Assembly (NCBI GenBank): GCA_050949645.1
Contig: JBMNGC010000001.1
Span: 930,001 to 994,000, forward strand
From: RUG369 sp050949645
GTDB taxonomy: Bacteria > Planctomycetota > Planctomycetia > Pirellulales > Thermoguttaceae
Direction of reading: 5' to 3'
DNA length: 64,000 nt
Made by a program: the position numbers and the translations under genes
The notes under the pieces: model-generated
What the model saw: the letters and a program-made list of their open reading frames with translations, nothing else
Told to the model about the DNA's origin: nothing
Databases searched by the model: none
Shown: piece by piece, positions 25,346 through 35,900 of the stretch
Layout of the letters: every line of letters begins with the position of its first letter
Numbering within the stretch: position 1 is the first letter of the stretch

Positions 25346-25536
25346 TGCGAACCTTTCGTATTAGTTTGTTGCAATTTGCGAAGTCATGCCGGCGTTTGAG
25401 CAGATCAAAACAGTCAACGTCGACTCTCATACCTTTCGCACAATTATATCAATTTGGTTTCAATTGTAAAATAGACAGAATGAGACGAAATGAATTTTTC
25501 TCCAAATCACTCTCGCTGTCTGCTTTTTCATTCCTG

Positions 25537-25564
25537 TTGACCCTGATATGATATGGGATAGAAT
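25537..25564 (+). promoter_or_regulatory. Sigma-70 type promoter of the DUF2760 gene
   Basis: TTGACC (25537-25542), 16-bp spacer, TAGAAT (25559-25564), about 78 bp before the ATG at 25642. Confidence 0.55.
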
Positions 25565-25641
25565 CCGGGAGTTAGGGACTTATAGAATATTTAACCGAGG
25601 GCTGTATTTGCCTTGCTGGTGAGAGTTTGAGGGTTAATCGT

Positions 25642-26220
25642 ATGGGATTCGGAGTTGCTTTTCGAGCTTTTTGGGCGGCGCTCTTTCGGCGCGACGCTTC
25701 TCGAAGAATTGAACTTGCGCTTAGGAGCGAGTCCGAAACGCCTAAGCTAGGTTGTCCGTCTACTGAGGAGACGTTGTTGCTCGCGAGTGAAGACGACGAA
25801 ACGCGTCGAAGCGGCGCCCCAGAAGAAACCCGATCGGAGGCGCTTGAGCTTTTGGCGGCGCTCCAACGCGACGCGCGCTTCATCGACTTTATCAAAGAAG
25901 ATCTCGGCGATTGCGACGACGCGACGTTAGGCGCGGCGGCAAGGATGGTGCATGATCGTTGCGCCGAAACACTGGAGCGCTTCTTTGAAATTCGACCTCT
26001 TTCTCCAAACCCAGAAGGAACCTCAACGACGATCAAACCCGACGCGCAGAATCCGGCGCGAACGATCGTCTCTGGCGGCGACGCCTCCTCGCGCGGAACA
26101 GCGATTGCCTGTCGCGTCGTTCATGCCGGCTGGGTTGCGGAGAAATGCGAGCCGCCTCGGTGGTCGGGTAGAGCTGAGGATTCAATGATTCTGGCGCCGA
26201 TTGAACTCGAGGTTGAATGA
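25642..26220 (+). CDS. DUF2760 domain protein
   Basis: A 192-residue protein. The ATG at 25642 is preceded by GAGGGT at good spacing and is preferred over the TTG at 25627. The C-terminal two thirds match the DUF2760 pattern: ELLAALQRDARFIDFIKEDL (about residues 73-92), DATLGAAARMVHDRC, then RGTAIACRVVHAGWVAEKCEPP and a final MILAPIELEVE. No signal peptide. Members of this family are often found next to Hsp70-like genes. Here the neighbour is valS, so context gives no help. Biochemical role unknown. Confidence 0.85.
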   Translation: MGFGVAFRAFWAALFRRDASRRIELALRSESETPKLGCPSTEETLLLASEDDETRRSGAPEETRSEALELLAALQRDARFIDFIKEDLGDCDDATLGAAARMVHDRCAETLERFFEIRPLSPNPEGTSTTIKPDAQNPARTIVSGGDASSRGTAIACRVVHAGWVAEKCEPPRWSGRAEDSMILAPIELEVE

Positions 26221-26277
26221 CTGCGACGACGGCTTTTAGCCGGAATCTTCTCGCTTTTCACGGCGTCTCAGGGGTCT

Positions 26278-26304
26278 TTGCTTTTAGTTGAGTTTGGGTA
26301 TAAT
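26278..26304 (+). promoter_or_regulatory. Possible promoter of valS
   Basis: A perfect TATAAT at 26299-26304 with TTGCTT 15 bp upstream (short spacer; TCTTTG at 18 bp is an alternative). About 120 bp before the valS ATG. No T-box specifier hairpin was recognised in the leader. Confidence 0.5.
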
Positions 26305-26422
26305 CACCCAGATATCGTCCATGCGCGGGGGTTTCGACCGTCGATTTACTGCGTTTTGAATGCGCTGACGCCGAGACGTGCGGGCGGTCGCATTTTATAA
26401 GTTGGAGTAAATATTTCCTGTC

Positions 26423-29400
26423 ATGACAAGTCAAGAGCAGCTGATCAACGATCTTCCCAAACAGTATGATCACATTGCGGCGCAAGAGCGTCAGACGAAA
26501 TTCTGGGAAGAAAAGGGATTTTTTCACAGCAACGTTAACCCGGATAAGAAGCCGTATTCGGTCGTCATTCCGCCCCCAAACGTTACTGGCGCTCTCCATC
26601 TTGGCCATGCTCTTAACGAATCTTTGCAGGACGCTCTTGTTCGCATGAAGCGGATGCAGGGATTCGAGACTCTTTGGGTTCCTGGTGTCGACCACGCAGG
26701 GATCGCGACGCAAGCAGTCGTCGAAAAACGCTTGTTCGAGCAGGAAGGCAAAACGCGCTGGGATCTCGGACGCGACGCGCTCGTTCAGCGAATCTGGGAC
26801 TGGAAAGATCAGTATCAAGCGCGAATTCTGTCCCAACTGAAGGCGATGGGATGCAGTTGCGACTGGCGGCGCCTTCGTTTTACTCTTGACGACGTCTGCG
26901 CAAAGGCAGTGCGTTATTTCTTCTTTAAGCTTTTTGCTGACGGCTTGATCTATCGCGGTAAGCGTCTTGTCAACTGGGACGTCAAACTTCAAACGGCGGT
27001 CAGCGACGACGAAGTCTTTCATGAAACCACTGCGGGTCATTTCTGGTATATGAATTATCCTGTTGTCGACCCGAAAGAGGACGAACCAAATTTTGTTCAG
27101 ATTGCCACGACTCGACCCGAGACGATGCTTGGCGACGTTGCCGTTGCGGTTCATCCAGATCCAGAGGCGGAGTTTTCGCGCATTGATCTCGAACTTCGCG
27201 AAAAAATTGCCGAAGGCTCGGAACGTGAACGCGAAGAAGCTCAGGCCGAACTTGACGCGTTAACTGAACGACGCGCGGAAACTTTGCCGCTTCTGATCAA
27301 GCTTGCTCAGATGGCGAAGGAAGGACGTAAGGTTATTCTCCCGCTTCAGAATCGTGAGATTCCCCTTATCACCGACTCCTGGGCACAGCCTGACAAAGGA
27401 ACTGGTTGCGTTAAGATTACGCCAGCTCACGACCCGAACGACTACGAAGTCGGTCTGCGTCAAAAGCTTCCTATGGTTAACTTGCTCAATGCCGACGGCA
27501 CGTACAATGAAAACGCTGGAAAATTCCAGGGAATGACGATCAAGAAGGTTCGCCAAGCCGTCCTTGCCGAGCTTGAGGAGACCGGCGCTCTTGTCAAGAC
27601 CGAGGATCGCCAGATTGAAATTGCAACTTCAGACCGTTCCAAAACCTCGATAGAGCCCTATCTTAAAGATCAGTGGTTTATCAAGATGGATAGTCTTGCT
27701 CAGTCGGCGATGGACGCGGTGACGAGCGGTGAAGTCGAGATCAAGCCCGATCGATATGTCAAGGGTTATCTCGATTGGCTTTCTGAAAAACGCGACTGGC
27801 CAATCGGTCGTCAGCTTTGGTGGGGCCATCAGATTCCGATCTGGTACTGTCCCGACGTTGCTGAAGACGCCCTTGAATCAGCGTTTGCAGGTCGCGTCGA
27901 CGTCTTATGGCGCCGCAACGAGTGGAATTCCGGATGGCTGATCTGTTCACAAGAAGAAGATCTTGCCGAAGACGCCGTTCCAGGCGTTACGATCACACGC
28001 GACGAAGACGTCCTTGACACGTGGTTCAGTTCAGCGCTTTGGCCTCATTCCACTCTCGGATGGCCTGACAAGACTCCTGAACTCGACTATTACTATCCTA
28101 CAAGCGTACTCATTACCAGCCGCGACATTATCAGCCTGTGGGTTGCGCGCATGGTCCTGGCGGGCTACTACAATACGGGAAAAAAACCGTTCCAGCAGGT
28201 ATTTATCCATCCGAAAATTTTGGATAAATACGGCGAAGGGATGTCGAAATCCAAAGGCAATGGGATCGATCCTGTTGCTGTCATGGAAAAGTTCGGCGCT
28301 GATGCGCTGCGTTTCGCGCTTCTTTTCCTGACAACGGAAAGCCAGGACGTTCGACTTTCGCTCGATTTCGAATGCCCTCACTGCCATGCGACGATCGAGC
28401 AGACCAAGAAGAACCGCACTCAGCATGTGATCCGTTGTCCGAAGTGCAAAAATTCTTTTTCGACGCAATGGGCAGACAAGCCCGAGGAGCAGGAGTTGCC
28501 CCTGGGACCGGTCGTTGGCGAGCGCTTTGAGGTTGCGCGCAACTTCTGTAATAAGTTGTGGAACGCCGCGCGGTTTGTCATGATCAATTTGGAGAACTAT
28601 AAACCCCGTGAGATTGACAAAAATGAGCTCCTCGTGGAAGACCGCTGGATTCTCAGTCGTCTCGCAACTGTTACGAAGCGCGTGACGACCTCGCTTGAGA
28701 ACTTTAAGTTTTCGGAAGCTACTCGTGCGCTGCATGACTTTGCCTGGGACGAGTTCTGCAGTTTCTACGTTGAGATTTCGAAGTCGCGTCTGCACGATCA
28801 TGAGCGTCGCGATCTAGTGCAAAATATCCTTCTTGGCGTCCTTGATTCCCTCTTGAGGCTCCTACATCCGATCACTCCGTTTGTTACGGAAGAAGTATGG
28901 CGTCGACTCGCCGACTTCGCGCCAGTACGCGGATTGAAGCCGGCCCAAGCGACAGAAAGTATTTCGATTGCTTCTTGGCCCGTTTCCGACGAATCCGCGA
29001 TCGACGAAACGATTGAAGCGCAATTTGCCGAGTTCCAGGAAGCGCTCCGCTGCGTTCGTGATGCGCGCGCGCGTCAAAATATGCCGCCTCGTACAGAAGT
29101 CGCCTTTACGATTAGGTGCTCCGACGAAATCGCAGAGCTCATTAAGCCAATGCGTGAATACTTCTCGTCGATGGCATCTTCTACCCTGACGAAGATCGGT
29201 CCTGACGTCGAACCGCCCCTCCTTTCCTCGAATGCGACGACGTCAACAATGGAGATTTTTGTCGACGTTGCCGAGTTTATCGACGTCCCCGCTGAATCGA
29301 AACGCATGGAGAAGGAGATCGCAAAACTCGACGGTTTTATCAAGTCAAAGGAATTGAAACTCTCCGGCGACTTTGTTAAGAAAGCCCCGGCGTTCGTCGT

Positions 29401-29500
29401 TGAAAAAGAACGCGCGTCTCTTGAAGATCTGCGTTTGCAACGCGACGTCAATATTAAATCGCTTGAACGACTTAGAGCGATTCTAGACTCCAGAAAATGA
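26423..29500 (+). CDS. valS: Valyl-tRNA synthetase with two unusual insertions
   Basis: Class Ia synthetase of 1025 residues (bacterial ValRS is usually about 880-950). PPPNVTGALHLGHALN contains the HIGH motif. The KMSKS loop reads GMSKSKGN (residues 606-613) with Gly replacing the first Lys. The CP1 editing domain has IATTRPETMLGDVAVAVHP. Two additions stand out. First, a charged helical or coiled-coil stretch at about residues 247-299 within CP1. Second, a zinc-ribbon-like segment, Cys651-x2-Cys654 and Cys672-x2-Cys675, inserted between the catalytic core and the ARNFCNKLWNA helix. The C-terminal coiled-coil arm that is typical of ValRS (MEKEIAKLDGFIKSKELKL) is present. Cytoplasmic; essential. 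Confidence 0.96.
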   Translation: MTSQEQLINDLPKQYDHIAAQERQTKFWEEKGFFHSNVNPDKKPYSVVIPPPNVTGALHLGHALNESLQDALVRMKRMQGFETLWVPGVDHAGIATQAVVEKRLFEQEGKTRWDLGRDALVQRIWDWKDQYQARILSQLKAMGCSCDWRRLRFTLDDVCAKAVRYFFFKLFADGLIYRGKRLVNWDVKLQTAVSDDEVFHETTAGHFWYMNYPVVDPKEDEPNFVQIATTRPETMLGDVAVAVHPDPEAEFSRIDLELREKIAEGSEREREEAQAELDALTERRAETLPLLIKLAQMAKEGRKVILPLQNREIPLITDSWAQPDKGTGCVKITPAHDPNDYEVGLRQKLPMVNLLNADGTYNENAGKFQGMTIKKVRQAVLAELEETGALVKTEDRQIEIATSDRSKTSIEPYLKDQWFIKMDSLAQSAMDAVTSGEVEIKPDRYVKGYLDWLSEKRDWPIGRQLWWGHQIPIWYCPDVAEDALESAFAGRVDVLWRRNEWNSGWLICSQEEDLAEDAVPGVTITRDEDVLDTWFSSALWPHSTLGWPDKTPELDYYYPTSVLITSRDIISLWVARMVLAGYYNTGKKPFQQVFIHPKILDKYGEGMSKSKGNGIDPVAVMEKFGADALRFALLFLTTESQDVRLSLDFECPHCHATIEQTKKNRTQHVIRCPKCKNSFSTQWADKPEEQELPLGPVVGERFEVARNFCNKLWNAARFVMINLENYKPREIDKNELLVEDRWILSRLATVTKRVTTSLENFKFSEATRALHDFAWDEFCSFYVEISKSRLHDHERRDLVQNILLGVLDSLLRLLHPITPFVTEEVWRRLADFAPVRGLKPAQATESISIASWPVSDESAIDETIEAQFAEFQEALRCVRDARARQNMPPRTEVAFTIRCSDEIAELIKPMREYFSSMASSTLTKIGPDVEPPLLSSNATTSTMEIFVDVAEFIDVPAESKRMEKEIAKLDGFIKSKELKLSGDFVKKAPAFVVEKERASLEDLRLQRDVNIKSLERLRAILDSRK

Positions 29501-29613
29501 GACAAGACTTTTGGACTTCTTGTTTCTTTAAATTGTGAAAGTTCCGACGAGGTTCTCGGCGTTAAAATTAACTTTTTTAGCCAGCTCACCCCTAACAGAA
29601 AGCCTGCATAACG

Positions 29614-30021
29614 ATGAGCGATTCATGCAAATGCTCTGAAGGTAAGATTCGTCCTGACTTCAAAAAGGGCGACGGTCTTGTTCCTGTGATCGTGCAAGAT
29701 CACAAGACTGGTCAAGTTCTCATGATGGCCTATATGAACGAAGAAAGCTACAGCGAGACCCTTAAGCTTGGTTACGCTGTGTACTATAGCCGCAGCCGCC
29801 AGAAGCTTTGGCGCAAGGGCGAAGAGAGCGGCAACGTTCAGAAGATCCATGAAATCTATATCGATTGCGACTGCGATACGCTCTTGATCAAGGTCGAGCA
29901 GGTTGGCGGTTCTGCGTGCCACGAAGGATATCCGAGTTGTTTCTTCCGTAAGCTTGAGGGCGAGGATTACGTCGTTGTCGGCGAGCGCGTCTTTGACCCT
30001 AGCAAAGTCTACAAGAAATAG
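29614..30021 (+). CDS. hisI: Phosphoribosyl-AMP cyclohydrolase
   Basis: Third step of histidine biosynthesis: opens the purine ring of phosphoribosyl-AMP. A 135-residue protein with the HisI signatures VLMMAYMNEES, YYSRSRQKLWRKGEESGNVQ, the metal-binding DCDCDTLLIKV (residues about 89-99) and GGSACHEGYPSCF containing the zinc-ligand Cys. The HisE pyrophosphohydrolase domain is absent, so it must be encoded elsewhere. An N-terminal CKCSEG stretch is unusual. hisG follows after 65 bp on the same strand. Confidence 0.95.
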   Translation: MSDSCKCSEGKIRPDFKKGDGLVPVIVQDHKTGQVLMMAYMNEESYSETLKLGYAVYYSRSRQKLWRKGEESGNVQKIHEIYIDCDCDTLLIKVEQVGGSACHEGYPSCFFRKLEGEDYVVVGERVFDPSKVYKK

Positions 30022-30086
30022 TGATACCTCCGAGCAGATTAACCTTATAACGCCCGCATAAGAAAGCATAATCAAAGATAAGAAAA

Positions 30087-30965
30087 ATGGCTGACAAAAT
30101 TTTGAGACTCGGTGTTCCCGCAGGTAGCCTTCAGGACGCCACGGTTGAACTTTTTCGCAGGAGCGGTTTCAACATTACCGTTGAAAAGCGTAATTATTTC
30201 CCGGCAATTGACGACGAATCGATTGAATGCATGCTCATCCGCGCACAGGAGATGGCTCGTTACGTTGCGAATGGCGTTCTTGACGCCGGACTTACCGGTC
30301 ACGACTGGATCGTCGAAACTGGCGCTGATGTTTTAGAAATCGCGGAGCTCATCTTCTCCAAGGTTAGCCGTCGCCCGGTTCGCTGGGTTCTCTGCGTTCC
30401 GGAGTCCTCTCCCGTCCAATCCGTCAAGGACCTCGAGGGTAAAACGATTGCGACGGAGGCGGTTGGACTTACAAAATCATACCTTGCCAAGCATGGCGTC
30501 AATGCAAAAGTCGAGTTCAGCTGGGGCGCGACCGAAGTCAAGCCGCCGCGACTTGCCGACGCTATTGTCGAAGTTACGGAGACCGGAAGCTCGCTTCGGG
30601 CGAATAACCTTCGTATCGTCGACGAAATTCTCCAAAGCACGACGCGCTTTATCGTCAATAAAGAGGCGTACGCCGATCCGTGGAAGAAAGAAAAAATTGA
30701 CGACCTCGTTCTCATGCTTAGGTCGACGCTCCAAGCTGAGAGTAAGGTTGGATTGATGATGAACGTCCCAAAGGAAAAGCTTGACGCCGTTCTAAAGGCT
30801 CTGCCTGCGATGAAAACTCCCACGGTCTCGCCGCTTGCCAATTCCGATTGGGTCGACCTTATAACTGTTGTCGACGAACATCTGGTCCGGTCCTTGATTC
30901 CTGTCCTCAAAAAGGCGGGCGCATTTGGAATCATTGAGTTCCAGATTTCGAAGATCATTGACTGA
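30087..30965 (+). CDS. hisG: ATP phosphoribosyltransferase, long form
   Basis: First committed step of histidine synthesis: joins ATP and PRPP. The 292 residues and the C-terminal ACT-like regulatory domain (about 215-290, MMNVPKEKLDAVLKALPAM to KKAGAFGIIEFQISKI) place it in the long, HisZ-independent class, usually feedback-inhibited by histidine. Catalytic region: LRLGVPAGSLQDATVELFRRSG, DAGLTGHDWIVE and the PRPP loop near ADAIVEVTETGSSLRANNLR. Probably co-transcribed with hisI. Confidence 0.96.
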   Translation: MADKILRLGVPAGSLQDATVELFRRSGFNITVEKRNYFPAIDDESIECMLIRAQEMARYVANGVLDAGLTGHDWIVETGADVLEIAELIFSKVSRRPVRWVLCVPESSPVQSVKDLEGKTIATEAVGLTKSYLAKHGVNAKVEFSWGATEVKPPRLADAIVEVTETGSSLRANNLRIVDEILQSTTRFIVNKEAYADPWKKEKIDDLVLMLRSTLQAESKVGLMMNVPKEKLDAVLKALPAMKTPTVSPLANSDWVDLITVVDEHLVRSLIPVLKKAGAFGIIEFQISKIID

Positions 30966-31600
30966 TCAACGCGTCGATTATACACTCTCTCTTTGAGGAG
31001 GACGCGATTTATTGAAACGCTTCTTGAACGACTTCACGGCGATGAGAGGGGCGTTTTTTTGTTTTACGTCGAATTATTTTGATCCGGCGTTTGATAATGT
31101 GAGTTGAACCGTCGCCCCGGGCGGGGGTATTGCTCGTTTGTGCCCCGCGCGCCTACCAGCGTCGGCGGCTGACGTCAAACGACGGTTCCAATCGTGCGCT
31201 CTTCTGATTTGCGCGACTGACGAAGAGCGTCAAGGCGAGGCCTTTCGATGGGTTTGACGTTGCGTCTGAGATCGATGGGCGAGGACGCGCAGTTTTAGAT
31301 AGCCTTGAATGCGAGAGCTCATGAGACGTCAGTATTCAGCGCTGCCTTGGCCTGTCGGGCCCAACGGAAGTTTCAGTCATGGCGACGCCCTGGGTTCTTA
31401 GGGAATGTTTGTCGAAATTCCGAGCTAGCGCCGTTCAAATCGCGGTCGCTGTCGATAGCCTTCCCAAAAAAGAGCGTGATGGACGAGCGTATTCTGCAAA
31501 AGCGTTAGATCGATCGTCAAAGCGCTGAGATGAAACGAGTTCGTCGCTAAGCAGCGTTGTTTTTTAACTATCCAGAAAAGAGATTCAAGGAGAGCGATCA
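30966..31600. other. 635-bp intergenic region, no gene seen
   Basis: Lies between hisG and larC. A weak stem followed by a T tract at about 31015-31061 (aaacgc ... gcgttttttt) could end the hisIG transcript. The rest has no coding potential I can support (a 67-codon frame at 31305-31508 has no protein-like features). The larC promoter must be here but no consensus pair is obvious. Confidence 0.45.
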
Positions 31601-32926
31601 ATGAAAATATTGCGTTTTGATAGCGTTGGCGGCGCCTCTGGCGATATGATCCTTGGCGCTTTGGTTCGTCTGGGGGTCGATACGGAAGTCCTTGAACGAG
31701 AAATTCGCAAGTTGATCCCCGACGAAGAGTTCTCTTTCAAGATAGAAGAAAAATCAGAATTTGGCGCCTCGGGTATCCATCTAACAGTCGATATAAAAAA
31801 ATCGCATTCCCATGGGCACGACCATAGCCACGATCATGACCATGGGCACGACCACGACCATAGCCACGATCATGACCATGGACACGACCACGATCATAGC
31901 CATAATCACGACCATGGCCATGACCACGTACACGGTCGTACATGGGCTGCTATTCGCGCAATGCTTGAGAACAGCGGCTTAGACGAAAAAACGAAAAGGG
32001 ATTCGCTTGCCGCGTTTGCCGCACTGGCTGAAGCCGAAGCGGAGGCGCATGACGTTCCCATCGACGACGTGCATTTTCACGAAGTCGGCGCTGTCGACTC
32101 CATCATCGATTCAGTCGGGTGCGCGTTGGGGTTTAATCTCCTTGGAATCGACGGAATTTCACTTTCGCCCTTACCAGTTGGGGAGGGGACTTTTCGCTGC
32201 GCGCACGGGGTCTATCCACTCCCTGCGCCAGCGGTCGCCAATCTGTTGCGCAAATATAAACTGCCCGTTTCTCACGACGTGGAACGATGCGAGATGCTCA
32301 CGCCCACAGCCGCGTCTCTTTTTGCGATCTGGAAAAAAGTTGAAATTCCGACGGGATCGAGGCTTGTCGCGACTGCCAACTCTTTTGGTACGCGGAAGAT
32401 GAAGGAACGTCCTAATCTTTTGCGCGCCTCGATCTACGAAACAGACAACGTTCCTTCAACCGGCTTGTTCGGAGTCGAGACGTTATGCGAATTAGAAACA
32501 AACGTTGACGACGCATCAGGAGAAAGGCTGGCCTCGACCGCTGCGGCTCTCTTTAAGATGGGCGCGTTAGACGTTTGGTTCGTACCGGTTCAGATGAAAA
32601 AGGGACGACCGGCGTCGAAGCTTTGCGCGCTTGTGAAAGAGTGTGATCGAACCGCTGCGCTTGACGCGATCTTTCGCCATTCCGGCGTTTTGGGCGTTCG
32701 CGAAACCGTCAAAAGACGCTATTGCCTGGATAGACGCTTTGTTACAGTTGACACGAAGTACGGTCAAGCGCGCGTTAAGATTGGCACGACCAACTCCGGT
32801 GAAATTCTCTCGGCCTCGCCGGAATTTGAAGATTGCGCCAAACTTGCCGAGGATAAGGACGCAACATTTGAATGCGTTTACCGTGAAGTTCTACGGCGCT
32901 ACGCTGAGAACAATCAGAACGCCTGA
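31601..32926 (+). CDS. larC: Nickel insertion protein LarC of pincer-cofactor biosynthesis
   Basis: LarC inserts nickel into the pyridinium bis-thiocarboxylate precursor to form the nickel-pincer nucleotide of lactate racemase-type enzymes. A 441-residue protein with LRFDSVGGASGDMILGAL at the N-terminus, DDVHFHEVGAVDSIID, SLSPLPVGEGTFRCAHGVYPLPAPA and the C-terminal block with LETNVDDASGERL and KKGRPASKL. Residues about 68-109 are an almost pure His/Asp tract, which in this family probably stores or delivers nickel. No programmed frameshift of the split LarC1/LarC2 kind is needed; the frame is continuous. larE lies at 53 kb; larA and larB are not in the window. Confidence 0.94.
   Translation: MKILRFDSVGGASGDMILGALVRLGVDTEVLEREIRKLIPDEEFSFKIEEKSEFGASGIHLTVDIKKSHSHGHDHSHDHDHGHDHDHSHDHDHGHDHDHSHNHDHGHDHVHGRTWAAIRAMLENSGLDEKTKRDSLAAFAALAEAEAEAHDVPIDDVHFHEVGAVDSIIDSVGCALGFNLLGIDGISLSPLPVGEGTFRCAHGVYPLPAPAVANLLRKYKLPVSHDVERCEMLTPTAASLFAIWKKVEIPTGSRLVATANSFGTRKMKERPNLLRASIYETDNVPSTGLFGVETLCELETNVDDASGERLASTAAALFKMGALDVWFVPVQMKKGRPASKLCALVKECDRTAALDAIFRHSGVLGVRETVKRRYCLDRRFVTVDTKYGQARVKIGTTNSGEILSASPEFEDCAKLAEDKDATFECVYREVLRRYAENNQNA
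31804..31937 (+). repeat. His-rich tandem repeat inside larC (about 36-bp unit)
   Basis: Imperfect tandem copies encode GHDH(DH)SHDHDH units of 10-12 residues: three to four copies with mostly silent differences, ending in HGHDHVHG. The unit is 12 codons with CAC/CAT and GAC/GAT alternation. It is coding, not a CRISPR or intergenic repeat. Confidence 0.85.
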
Positions 32927-32988
32927 GGGAAAGCGGTTCCAGGGGCGCCTGAATATTTGCTTTGGTGAGGATAGGAAAGGAAACGAGC

Positions 32989-35900
32989 ATGAAAGATATT
33001 CGTCGTAAGAAGAGCGATAAGTCTCAGAACGGGCTTGGCGTCCAGTCGTCTCTCTGCATTTGCGGCGTCCAAGTGCACAACCTCAAAAACGTAGACGTCG
33101 CGATCCCCTGGAACAAGACGACTGTTCTGGCCGGTCCGAGCGGAAGCGGTAAGAGCTCGTTGGCGTACGATACGATCTTCGCCGAAGGACAACGCCAGTA
33201 TGTAGAGAGCCTGTCCACATACTCTCGTCAATTTCTTAGCCAATTGGCGCGACCAGAGATTGACTCGATTAGCGGTCTTCAACCGACGGTCGCCATTAAA
33301 CAGATTTCCTGCGAGCCCGACTCTTTGAGCACGGTGGCGACAGCCGCAGAGCTCTATGATTTTCTGCGATTGCTTTTTGCAAAGGTTGGAATCGCGCGGT
33401 GCTACAAGTGCGGTCGCGCCATTCAATGCCAGACGGAAGAACAGATCGCTCAAACGATCTACAACCTCCCGGAAGAAACGCGCTTTATCATTCTCGCGCC
33501 AATTGTGCACGAAAAATTTGGCGCTCATGCCGACGTCCTGAATCGTTTGATTAATAAGGGCAGAACGCGCGCTCGAATCGACGGCAAGTTTTACGAGCTC
33601 GAAGAAGCGCCCGACCTCAATCCGAAGGTCAAGCACTCGATAGAACTCGTGATTGATCGGCTGATTCTTCGCGAAGGCGTCGAAGACCGGCTTTTGGATT
33701 CAATAAAATCTGCGCTTAAAGAAGGCGCCGGGTTTATGTGTTGCGTCTACGAGAAGGAGCGTCAGAAGACTCCTGACAATAAAACGCGAAGCATCTGGAA
33801 GGAGCTTTTCTTTAGCGAGCTGTATTCCTGCCCAAAGTGCAATGTCAGCTATAAGAAATTGGAACCTCGTTCGTTCAGTTTCAACAGCCCTTACGGAGCC
33901 TGTCGTCATTGCGAAGGGCAAGGTAAACTCGAAACATTTGATCCCCAGCTTCTTGTGGTAGACGACAATCTATCGCTGGCAGACGGCGCGTTGACGTGTT
34001 GCAAAGGGAAAAAACTTTTATCCGCGTCTCAGACCGCTCTCAATTCGGCCCTTGATGAATTCAAAAAACTTGAGTCGAGCGCCTGGGATAAGCCTCTTGC
34101 TGAGTGGAACGAACACGTTCGCGACCTCTTCTTTTTTGGATCTCCTCGAGACGACGCCAGAGAATATGACGACGAATGGTTGGGGAACGCCGCAGCCGAA
34201 ACGTCGGCGCTAAAGAAAAAGAAGAAGAGAAGAGCCAAGGCTAAGGTTAAAAAAACTCCTGAGTTTGAAGAAGAATTCAGGGGAATTGTTCCTCTTCTTG
34301 AAGAGCTTCTGGCGAAGACCAAAAACTCAGACGAACGAGAATTCCTTAATTCATTCAGAGACGTTACTGTCTGCAACGAGTGTAAGGGATCGAGGATCAG
34401 ACGCGAGGCGGGATCCGTCACTGTTGCCGATAAAACGATCGCTCAGGTAACGGCGATGACCGTAACGGAGGCTCTCAGCTGGTTTAAAAGCTTGCAGTTC
34501 GACAAACAGCAAGAGGACGTTGCTCTTCCTATCGTTAAACAGATCCTTTCGCGTCTGGAAATCATGAAGCGTTTAAGGATCGAATATCTTACCCTGGATC
34601 GTCCTTCCGGAACCCTTAGCGGCGGCGAATGGCAGCGCGTCCGGGTGACGACGGCGTTAGGCGCTAACCTTTCTGGGGTGTGCTATATTCTCGACGAACC
34701 GACGACGGGACTTCATCCTCGCGATACAGAAATGTTGCTCGATGTCTTTGATTCGCTCAAGGAAATGGGAAATACCGTCTTGCTCGTTGAACATGACGAT
34801 CACGTCATTCGTCGCGCTGATTGGCTGATAGACTTTGGACCAGGCGCTGGTTCTCAAGGCGGTGAAATCGTAGCAAAAGGAACCCCGGATGAGGTTGCTA
34901 AAAATGCGGAATCGCCAACGGGAAGGTTTCTAAGCGGAAAAGACTCGATATCTGTTCCAACTGAACGTCGGAAGGGGAAACGTTTTATAACGCTGGAAGG
35001 CGTTACCACAAACAATCTTAAAGACGTTTCGCTGAAGTTGCCTCTTGGAGTCTTCGTTTGCGTGACGGGCGTGAGCGGCTCTGGTAAGAGTTCTCTTATC
35101 AACAAGACGCTCGTGCCGGCGCTTCGACGATATTTGAACAAAACGGCAGGCGTTCCTTACGCGCGTTCCGAGTCCGATAGGCTTTGTTCATTCAAGAAAT
35201 TGAAAGGTGAACGCAATATAGACAAGCTTGTCGAAGTTCGTCAGACGCCAATTGGACGAACTGCTCGTAGCAATCCCGCGACTTATTCCGGCATTTTCGA
35301 CGAGGTTCGTAAACTTTTTGCGAAACTGCCCGACTCAAAGAAATCAGGGTTTAAAGCGGGGCGCTTCAGCTTCAATATTTCGGGCGGACGATGTAAGGAA
35401 TGCCAGGGACTTGGCTTTCACCGGGTCGAAAATGTCTTCTTGCCGGATATGTACGTCGTCTGTCCCGTCTGCGAAGGTAAAAGATTCAACGCGTCGACGC
35501 TGAAAATCCGCTTCAAAGACAAGACAATCGCCGACGTGTTGGATATGTCTTTCGACGAGGCTGCCGAATTTTTCGCCAACCACGAAACGCTGACGCGTTA
35601 TATCAAGTGTTTCCAAAACGTCGGTCTGGGATATTTAACGCTTGGCCAGTCCTCCTCGTCCCTCTCAGGCGGCGAAGCGCAACGCGTAAAACTCGCGACG
35701 GAGCTTGCTAAACAAGATTCCGGGAAAACTCTTTACGTTTTAGACGAGCCGACTTCCGGACTTCATCCTTCGGACGTCAAAAAATTGCTTGCAATCCTTG
35801 ACGCTCTCGTTGAACGCGGCAATTCGGTTGTCGTCATTGAACATTCAACCGACGTGATGAAGTTTGCCGACTGGATCGTCGATATGGGGTCGGAAGGCGG

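Noticed and set aside
26221..26422. T-box riboswitch upstream of valS
   Set aside because: No specifier hairpin or T-box sequence was recognised in the leader.
31804..31937. Tandem repeat considered as a CRISPR-like array
   Set aside because: The repeat is continuous with the larC reading frame, encodes a His-rich tract and has no unique spacers.
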